Source of the DNA: Planctomycetota bacterium
GTDB lineage: Bacteria; Planctomycetota; Brocadiia; JAJRTI01
Direction: 5' to 3'
Assembly (NCBI GenBank): GCA_024278415.1
Contig: JAJRTI010000936.1
Span: forward strand, 1-11,709
Length of the DNA stretch: 11,709 nucleotides
Shown: positions 5,764 through 11,709 of the stretch, piece by piece
Layout: every line of letters starts with the position of its first letter
Position numbering within the stretch: position 1 is the stretch's first letter
The notes under the pieces: generated by a model
What the model was told of the DNA's origin: nothing
Database searches by the model: none
Seen by the model: the letters and a program-made list of their open reading frames with translations, nothing else
Program-made: the position numbers and the translations under genes

Positions 5764-8700
5764 ATGACAGCCACGCGCCTCGCACTCATCTTGACGGCCT
5801 TCCCGCTCGCCGCCCTCGCCGGCGATGGCCTTATCCGCAACCGCGACTTCGAACAGGGCGCCGCGGCATGGAAGCCCGACGCCGGCATGAAGCGCCAAGG
5901 CGCGTTCGGCGTCACGATGGACGCGAAGCGCAAGAGCGCGGTCATGCGCGTCGAGAACAAAGGCGTGAGCGGCAGCGTGTCCGTGTTCCAGGAAATCCCC
6001 ATCCGGCCAGGCAAGGTCTACGAGCTGAGCGGCTGGGTGCGCTCGACGAAACTCCAGGAAGGCGCCGGCGTCGCGTTCCACTGCTTGGATTCCAAGGGCA
6101 AGCTGATCAAGCGCGTGTGGGCGCACCACGTCCCGTCGTGGGGAGCGCTGTATTGGCGAGAGATCTGGGAGCGCTTCACGCCGCCCAAGGGCACGGCCAA
6201 GATCCAACTCAAGTTGATCGTGTACAAAAAGGGCACGGTCTGGTTCGACGACCTCGCGCTCGTCGAGAAGGACCGGCCCAAGAAGGAGAAGATCGCCGGC
6301 AAGCCGATCACGGACGCCGGCCTCGCGGTCACGCGCATCGCCACGCCCAAGCCGCTGTACGCGCTGGACGTGGACGACCTCGACGGCGACGGCTCGGTCG
6401 CACTCGTCGTCGCAGACGTGGATGGCGTGGTCCGCTTGCAACGGGGCGCCGCGGTGCAGTGGGCGCGCGACATGGGAGGGCTCGTGCACTCGATCGACTG
6501 CGGCGACGTGGACGGCGACGGCCGCAAGGAGATCGCCGTGTGCACGATGAATCGCAAGGGCGAGATGGTCGTCATGGACGCCGAGGGCAAGACGCTGTGG
6601 ACGTTCGCCGTGCCGGGCAAGCTCTTCAACCACGTCACGGTCGGCGACCTCGACGGCGACGGCAAGTGCGAGGTGTTTGTAACGTGCGGCAACCAGCTCA
6701 TCGCGCTGTCGCCGGCCGGCCAGGTGCTGTGGCAGCGCAACTTCGGCGGCCCGCGCATGCGCATGGCCGCGGTGGGCGACGTGAACGGGGACGGCAAGCG
6801 AGACGTGGTCGCGTCGCTGCGGTCGCAGAGGATTTTTGCCGCGGCGTTTGGCGCGCAGGGCCAGCCGCTCTGGCGATACCAGCCGCGCGGCCTCAAGCGC
6901 ATCAGCACGGAAGACGTGCACGTCGCGGACGTCGATGGCGATGGCAAGAACGAAGTCGTGCTGGGCTGCGCCGGCGGCCTCGTCCTGTGCATCCGCGACG
7001 GCGACACGCTCTGGGCCGCGCGGCGGGAGAAGAGCAAACGCTGGCCCAAGCACCGGGATGCAACCGCGAACTTCGGCAGCCAGCAAAGCCACACGGTCGT
7101 GGCCGATTTCTGCAAAGACCGCCCCGGCCTGGAGACGCTCGTGTCGCTCGTGGACACGGTCTGGCTGCTCGACTCGCGGGGCAAGCGCATCTGGGAGACC
7201 GAGAGCGGCATCCTCGTGCGAGACATGACGCTCGGACCGGACGGCGCGGTGTACGCGCCATCGAGCGGGTTCCGCGATCCGTCGCTCTACCGGCTTCGCC
7301 TCGTGCGCGGCCAGGGCAACCCCCTCGCCGACTACAAGACCGAAAACCCCATCTACGACACGCTCGAAGGCATGTACGAGCAGGTCCGCGCGCTGAAGCC
7401 GATGCCCGCGCCGGCGAACGCGGCCGGCAAGTTGCACGTGATCTACGCCAACATCGCCTGGCCGCACAGCCGATGGGGCAGCTACGAGCGGTTGAAGAAA
7501 GTGCACGAGTTCCTCAAGACGAAAGAGAGCGAACACCTGGAGTTCGTGTTCATGCTCTGGCCCAAGGATCTGCCGGTCGAGTTGCACCGCGGGGGCATGA
7601 TCGAGCAGAAGGAGATCCTCGAGGTCGTGCAGTGGCTGGAGAAGCTCGGCCGGCCGTTCATGTTCTTCGCGGACCACGGCTGCTCGCCCAACCTGTCGCT
7701 CGACACGATCGAGAAGACGTTTCAACTCGCGCCCAACACCTGCCGCGGCATGTACGTGGCCGAAAACACCGCGCACTACCCAAGCCAGAAATGGGACGAC
7801 TTCGTCGAGTGGGCCATGAAGGTCATGGACCTGTGTTTGAAGTACGGCGGCAAGAAGATGGTCTTCAAGGAGATGTTCGAGTCGTGGGCGTTCATCCCCG
7901 CCGATCCCAAGGTGCAGGCGACGCTGCTCCAGCCGAAGTACCGCGACGTGCTGGTCGCGATGTACGCGACGAACAACCCGTACGCGCCGGAGCTTCAGCT
8001 TGGCGGCATGGCCGGCCTCAAGCGTGCCGGGCTCATCTCGGACTGGGGCATCTCCACCCAGTACTGGAACTGGAGTTGGGGCGAGCAGCGCACCGCGCAG
8101 CAAAACTACACGATCTGCCCCGCGGACGTCATCCTCCGAATGGAGCTAACGAGCGCGTGCCTCGGGGGACGGTGGTTCCACGTCGAGGGAGGGCAGATCT
8201 ACGCCAAACGCGGCGAGGGCGCGCTCGACCCACGCGCGCGGCGGCACCGCGGCATCGTGTACGAGCTGATCCGCAAGCGCGTGTTGCTCCCGGTCCGAGA
8301 CGAGGACAACCTGAGCTACTCGCCGGTCGTGCTCGTGCGCCAATGCCACCCGGAGCAGGCGCAGGCGCAGGGCAAGATCGGGTCTCCCTACTCGCGCCCC
8401 ATGGGGCCGCTGCGCTCCGGGCTCCTCGGCGTGAACGGCGCGCTCCAGACCGTGTTCCCCGGCTACTTCCCGTCGTACGCGTATGGCTCCCGCCGCTACA
8501 CGTCGACCATGGCGCCCAAGACGCCATATGGGTTCGTGCGCATCATGCCGGATTGCACACGGGTGCAGGCGTGGCTGCACGCGCGCGCTTCCGGCAAGAA
8601 TCCCCTGGTCCCCGTCCTCACCGACGGCTGCGACGTGTTCCTCGACGGCAAGCGCATGAGCGCCATCGACGCGCAGGCGACGATCGTGGAGGCCCTGAAG

Positions 8701-8964
8701 CGCGGCCGGAAGCAGCTCCCATTCCGCAGCCAAAGCGCGGCCGCGTTCGTGCATCGCATTGGCGACGGCTACCGCGTCTTCCTCTTGGACCCTGGTTACA
8801 TGAACCCCACTGGCGCGAGTGTCTCGCTTGTCGCGCAGGGGCAGGGCGCCCACAGTTCAGCGCACGACGTGCTGAGCGGCGCAGCGGTCGCCGTCCAAAA
8901 CGGAGCCCTCCGCGTCCACGTGCGCCCGGGCGCGTTCCGCGTCATCGACGTGCGCCCGCGCTGA
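5764..8964 (+). CDS. Secreted VCBS/beta-propeller protein with a large glycoside-hydrolase-like C-terminal domain
   Basis: The protein has 1066 residues. It starts with a Sec signal peptide (LALILTAFPLAALA, cleavage near residue 19). Residues about 22-170 begin LIRNRDFEQGAAAWKPD and end VWFDDLALVEKD, the pattern of CBM4/9-type jelly-roll modules. Five calcium-binding DxDGDG-type loops follow at 205, 248, 295, 339 (DVNGDG) and 389, spaced 43-50 residues, with PQQ-like strands (GKTLWTF, GQVLWQRNF, GKRIWETES); together they suggest a beta-propeller to about 520. From about 556 a large domain begins (KLHVIYANIAWPHSRWG), with FMLWPKDLP, FFADHGCSPN, FKEMFESWAFIP (Glu706) and RWFHVEGGQIYAK (Glu808). 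Strand-end acids beside aromatic residues suggest a TIM-barrel hydrolase. A beta-sandwich tail (DVLSGAAV, PGAFRVIDV) closes it. The closest architecture I know is lambda-carrageenase (GH150: propeller plus large C-terminal domain), but I cannot verify this. The ATG at 5764 follows AGGA at 5751 by nine bases. Convergent with a GH42-like gene. Confidence 0.85.
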   Translation: MTATRLALILTAFPLAALAGDGLIRNRDFEQGAAAWKPDAGMKRQGAFGVTMDAKRKSAVMRVENKGVSGSVSVFQEIPIRPGKVYELSGWVRSTKLQEGAGVAFHCLDSKGKLIKRVWAHHVPSWGALYWREIWERFTPPKGTAKIQLKLIVYKKGTVWFDDLALVEKDRPKKEKIAGKPITDAGLAVTRIATPKPLYALDVDDLDGDGSVALVVADVDGVVRLQRGAAVQWARDMGGLVHSIDCGDVDGDGRKEIAVCTMNRKGEMVVMDAEGKTLWTFAVPGKLFNHVTVGDLDGDGKCEVFVTCGNQLIALSPAGQVLWQRNFGGPRMRMAAVGDVNGDGKRDVVASLRSQRIFAAAFGAQGQPLWRYQPRGLKRISTEDVHVADVDGDGKNEVVLGCAGGLVLCIRDGDTLWAARREKSKRWPKHRDATANFGSQQSHTVVADFCKDRPGLETLVSLVDTVWLLDSRGKRIWETESGILVRDMTLGPDGAVYAPSSGFRDPSLYRLRLVRGQGNPLADYKTENPIYDTLEGMYEQVRALKPMPAPANAAGKLHVIYANIAWPHSRWGSYERLKKVHEFLKTKESEHLEFVFMLWPKDLPVELHRGGMIEQKEILEVVQWLEKLGRPFMFFADHGCSPNLSLDTIEKTFQLAPNTCRGMYVAENTAHYPSQKWDDFVEWAMKVMDLCLKYGGKKMVFKEMFESWAFIPADPKVQATLLQPKYRDVLVAMYATNNPYAPELQLGGMAGLKRAGLISDWGISTQYWNWSWGEQRTAQQNYTICPADVILRMELTSACLGGRWFHVEGGQIYAKRGEGALDPRARRHRGIVYELIRKRVLLPVRDEDNLSYSPVVLVRQCHPEQAQAQGKIGSPYSRPMGPLRSGLLGVNGALQTVFPGYFPSYAYGSRRYTSTMAPKTPYGFVRIMPDCTRVQAWLHARASGKNPLVPVLTDGCDVFLDGKRMSAIDAQATIVEALKRGRKQLPFRSQSAAAFVHRIGDGYRVFLLDPGYMNPTGASVSLVAQGQGAHSSAHDVLSGAAVAVQNGALRVHVRPGAFRVIDVRPR

Positions 8965-8973
8965 GCGCGCATG

Positions 8974-9000
8974 CCGCAGGTTGGTGGCGTCATTCTGCGG
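8974..9000. terminator. Possible shared stem-loop between convergent genes
   Basis: CCGCAG (8974-8979) and CTGCGG (8995-9000) can pair around a 15-base loop within the 49-base gap where the 5764 gene and the minus-strand GH42-like gene converge. The position suits a bidirectional terminator, but the stem is short and no T-run is present. Confidence 0.2.
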
Positions 9001-9013
9001 GACGTATCACCAT

Positions 9014-11709
9014 CTACAAGCGGACCGTGGCAGCGGCTTTGAGGCCGGTGTCCACGTTGCGCACTTCGACTCGCCACTCGCCGGGCGGGTCGTCGAGCGC
9101 AAGCGGGATCAGCGCCTCCGCGCGCGGCGTCGAGGGGTAGAGCGTGCGCGCATAGTAGTGCCGGGGCTGGCCGTCCGGGCCGAACACGTTCACGCGGAAC
9201 ACGGGCGAGAAGTCCTGCGGCACGCCCTCGCCCAGGAGGCCGCACTTCACGCGCAGCCCGTGCGCTTGCGCGTCCCATCGCACTTCCGCGCGCACGCGGG
9301 TGGGCCGGAACGGCAGGGCCGAGAGGAACGAAGCCGACGTCTGGCTGAGTTGGAGCGCGGCCTGCGCAGTGTGGCCGAGGTAGCGGCCGGCCCGCAGGTC
9401 GAAGATGTGCATGGGCCTGGGCGCGCGCAGCGTCGCGGCCACGGCTGTGTCCGTGCCGGGCAGACGCGGCGCGAGCACGCCCACGTACGTGACCGGCCCG
9501 CGCTGGAACGTGGACACGCGGCCGTTGGGCATCGGCTCGCCCTGGGCGTCGGCCAGCCGCCAGGCGGGGGCGGCCTTGAGCTTCGCCATGAGCGCTTGCG
9601 CGAGCGCCAGCCACGGCCGGCGGCCGCGCTCATCTTGTTGCGTGCTGTATTGCGACCACGAGAAATTCAGCAGCACGGCTCGGCCCTTGCCCGCCGCGTG
9701 GGCCACGACGAGCGGCGCGCCCGGCTGGGGCGCGAACAGCGGCCGCGCGCCGGCCAACGCCACGGACGCGTCCGCGCGCAAGGCTTTCAACGCGATGCCC
9801 TGCCCGAGCGCGAGCGTGGCGTCTTTGGCCTTCGCCTTGGCGCCGTTGCTGTGGATGCCGAAGAGCGCGTCGAGCGCGCCGGCCTGGCGCATGACGCAGC
9901 GCTCGTCCGCGCCTCCCGGCGCGATGTCGGCCAGCACGATGCCGCCGGCGCGCACGTACGCGTCGATAGCTTGGGCCTCCTTGTCCGACAGCGCGACCGC
10001 GTGGGGCATGATGAGCAGCGCGGGGTTCTTCTTGGCCAGCACGCCGGCCTCGACCTGCCGGCTGGTCACGTAGTCGGGCACGAAGCTGAGGGCGTGCAGC
10101 ATCGCGACCGCGCCGCGGTGCGCCTTGTCGTAGCGGCCGAACGGAGCGGCGCAGGAGTTCATGTGGAGCGACGACTGCGAGTGGTAGAGTGCGACGCGGT
10201 CGAAGAGTTGGTCGCTGCGCGCCAGCATCTGCCCCAGTCCGTCGGTGATCTCCTTGAGGTCGGGCAGGAACCAGTCCATCCAGTAGGCGAAGCTGAGGTC
10301 GCTGTTGTAGAAGTCCTCGCAGGTGTACGAGCAATAGACTTCGAGCAACGTGCTGCCGTCGAGCACGGTGGACCAAAGGAAGCGGGGCGGCTTGGTGGGA
10401 TCGCGGCGGCTGTGGTTGTATCCGCCGAACCAACTCCCGCGGATGATGGAGCGCGGCGAGATCGCGGACTGAAGCGCGATCTGTTCCGGCCGGCGGTACG
10501 GCCCCCAGAACTCCAGACCTTTGATCGTCAGTTCCAACTCGCCGGGCACCGAGCCCTCCGCGCCGACGCGCGCCCGCGGGTCGACCTTCTGGATCGCGTC
10601 GTGCCACTCGTGGTGCCACGACGCGTAGAGCCGCTCGCGGAACGCCTCGGAGTCGTGATAGCGCGGCGGGTTGGACTTGGCCGCAGCGCGGCTGAGGCAC
10701 TCGGCTTGGCCGAATCTTGCGTACGCCGTGCCCCAGGCCGCGTTGAGCGCCTCCACGTCTGGGTAGCGCTCGGCGAGGAACTTGGCGAACGCGGGCCGTA
10801 GATCCTTGTGCGTGCCGCCGTCGCCGGGGATGAAGTTTTCGTCGCCGAGCGAGTAGACCAGCGGGTCGTAGGGTGCGGAAAGCTTGGCGCGTTCGGCGGG
10901 GGAGTTGGCGAAGCGCGCGTCGCCCCATCGGTTGCTCACGCGGCCGTCCTTCCAGGCGATGCGCGCGGCGTAGGGAATGGCGCGCATGTCTTGCCGCGCA
11001 ATGTCGATGGGCCGCCGTCCTTCGCCGCTCAGGCCGTTGCCGTAGTAATGGAGGATCGCGTTGAACCCGAAGCGCTGGAGTTGCTGCGCGGCGTAGTGGC
11101 CGAAGATGCCGGGATAGTTGCCCCACACGAGCGCGGGGAAGTCGTCGCCCTCCGGCTGGCGCACGAAGAACTCGCCCTCGGCCGCGTCCATGGGCTGTTG
11201 GCCGCGCAGCAAGACCGCGCGCACGCGGTTGGCCAGGCTCACCGAGTGGCCCAGCGGCAGGCGGAAGGGAGCCGACTGCTGGCCAGCCTTGAGCGGGACC
11301 TCGGCCTGCGCGAACCGCCGGCCGTAGTTGTCGAGCAGCGCCACGCGCAGGCGCCAGTTTCCGGCAGGGCAGGGCTTGTCCAGCGCCACCGTGCCCGCGC
11401 ACGGCTCGTTGCGGTCGAACGTGAGCTTGCTCGGTTCGACCTTGGCGATCTTGACCGGCGAGTCCGCAAGCAGGGCCGCGCTCGCCCAGCCCTCGACCCC
11501 GCGGCTGGACACGACGCGCAGGTCGAGGAAGTGCGTGCCGCCGGCAAGCTGGGGCAGCTCGAGCGTGAGCGCGTTCGCGCCGGGCGTGAGCGCCACCGCG
11601 CGCGGCTTGGCGAACTCGCGCTTGCCCCACGCGTTGCGCACGGACACTTCGAGCGTCGCGTCGAGCGCGGCAGCGGACGTGTTGGTCGCACAGACCGCGA
11701 CGCGGTGGC
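9014..11709 (-). CDS. GH42-like beta-galactosidase-type protein (N-terminus outside window)
   Basis: The minus-strand frame is open to the right edge, giving 897 complete codons. An internal GTG at 11645-11647 is not taken as start because the frame continues as beta-strand-like sequence (SAAALDATLEVSVRN). In protein order: N-terminal beta-sandwich domains to about 11150 (LEVSVRNAWG, NWRLRVALLDNYGRRF); a TIM barrel at about 11145-10150 opening FPALVWGNYPGIFGHY; a GATase-like domain at about 10135-9600 resembling the GH42 trimerisation domain (ALLIMPHAVALSDKEAQAID, YVRAGGIVLADIAPGG); and a C-terminal beta domain to 9016. The segment YSLGDENF has Asp at 10841-10843 and Glu at 10838-10840, in the place of the GH42 acid/base. 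The phrase FLAERYPDVEALNAAWGT is typical of GH42-like barrels. A second acid is in VGAEGSVPG (Glu at 10556-10558). Exact activity is not certain; cleavage of beta-galactosides or related sugars is likely. The gene ends in TAG, and a TGA follows eight codons later. Confidence 0.8.
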   Translation of the reverse strand, partial: HRVAVCATNTSAAALDATLEVSVRNAWGKREFAKPRAVALTPGANALTLELPQLAGGTHFLDLRVVSSRGVEGWASAALLADSPVKIAKVEPSKLTFDRNEPCAGTVALDKPCPAGNWRLRVALLDNYGRRFAQAEVPLKAGQQSAPFRLPLGHSVSLANRVRAVLLRGQQPMDAAEGEFFVRQPEGDDFPALVWGNYPGIFGHYAAQQLQRFGFNAILHYYGNGLSGEGRRPIDIARQDMRAIPYAARIAWKDGRVSNRWGDARFANSPAERAKLSAPYDPLVYSLGDENFIPGDGGTHKDLRPAFAKFLAERYPDVEALNAAWGTAYARFGQAECLSRAAAKSNPPRYHDSEAFRERLYASWHHEWHDAIQKVDPRARVGAEGSVPGELELTIKGLEFWGPYRRPEQIALQSAISPRSIIRGSWFGGYNHSRRDPTKPPRFLWSTVLDGSTLLEVYCSYTCEDFYNSDLSFAYWMDWFLPDLKEITDGLGQMLARSDQLFDRVALYHSQSSLHMNSCAAPFGRYDKAHRGAVAMLHALSFVPDYVTSRQVEAGVLAKKNPALLIMPHAVALSDKEAQAIDAYVRAGGIVLADIAPGGADERCVMRQAGALDALFGIHSNGAKAKAKDATLALGQGIALKALRADASVALAGARPLFAPQPGAPLVVAHAAGKGRAVLLNFSWSQYSTQQDERGRRPWLALAQALMAKLKAAPAWRLADAQGEPMPNGRVSTFQRGPVTYVGVLAPRLPGTDTAVAATLRAPRPMHIFDLRAGRYLGHTAQAALQLSQTSASFLSALPFRPTRVRAEVRWDAQAHGLRVKCGLLGEGVPQDFSPVFRVNVFGPDGQPRHYYARTLYPSTPRAEALIPLALDDPPGEWRVEVRNVDTGLKAAATVRL

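Noticed and set aside
5749..8103. 784-codon open frame on the minus strand opposite the large secreted protein
   Set aside because: It is Arg/His/Val-rich with no domain, lies opposite clear signal peptide and DxDGDG repeats, and is a typical antisense shadow in GC-rich coding DNA.
5868..9140. 1090-codon plus-strand frame overlapping the large secreted protein
   Set aside because: It is extremely Arg/Gly-rich with no recognisable motif and is a +1 shadow of the real gene.
8981..10801. 606-codon plus-strand frame opposite the GH42-like gene
   Set aside because: Composition is Arg/Ala/Val/His-rich without domains, and the minus-strand frame holds clear GH42-like motifs.
9630..11630. 666-codon minus-strand frame inside the GH42-like gene
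   Set aside because: It is an out-of-frame Arg-rich shadow; the overlapping frame has the conserved sequence.
1..11709. CRISPR arrays, tRNA or rRNA genes, insertion sequences, integrase or phage genes
   Set aside because: No regularly spaced repeats, no tRNA-like cloverleaf, and no transposase or integrase motifs were seen on either strand.

Overview
The window is GC-rich, tightly packed bacterial DNA with two functional halves. The left half (about 1-3050) holds signalling genes. The right half (about 5090-11709) holds an envelope protein and two large carbohydrate-active proteins. A damaged transporter gene and a small nucleotidyltransferase lie between them. Multi-repeat VCBS proteins joined to glycoside-hydrolase-like domains, together with GH42-like proteins carrying a DE-type motif, recall polysaccharide-degrading members of the PVC group (Lentisphaerota, Kiritimatiellota, Planctomycetota) or similar lineages. 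That placement is an impression from architecture; no rRNA or marker gene is present to test it.

Layout. 2-1534 (+): the 3' part of a membrane sensor histidine kinase (HAMP remnant, coiled coil, GAF, HisKA, HATPase). 1500-1886 (+): a single-domain receiver protein overlapping the kinase end. 1919-3046 (+): a receiver/HD-GYP protein, predicted to be a c-di-GMP phosphodiesterase. These three look like one transcription unit. 3184-4398 (+): a 12-helix MFS transporter frame interrupted by two in-frame TAG codons 36 bases apart. 4447-4761 (-): a small MNT-type nucleotidyltransferase without a visible HEPN partner. 4762-5092: a divergent intergenic region with a candidate promoter and inverted repeats. 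5093-5680 (+): a DUF502 membrane protein. 5764-8964 (+): a secreted 1066-residue protein with an N-terminal jelly-roll-like module, five DxDGDG repeats (a probable beta-propeller) and a large C-terminal domain that I suspect is an uncharacterised or GH150-like glycoside hydrolase. 9014-11709 (-, start lies beyond the window): a GH42-like beta-galactosidase-type protein, convergent with the previous gene.

How the genes may work together. The left cluster would sense a signal, pass phosphate to receiver proteins and lower c-di-GMP. The right-hand pair would attack a galactose-containing or similar polysaccharide outside the cytoplasm. Nothing in the sequence ties the two halves together beyond adjacency. 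The points most worth a second look are the double-amber MFS gene, the propeller plus unknown-hydrolase protein, and two perfect hairpins in the leaders of the genes starting at 5093 and 5764.
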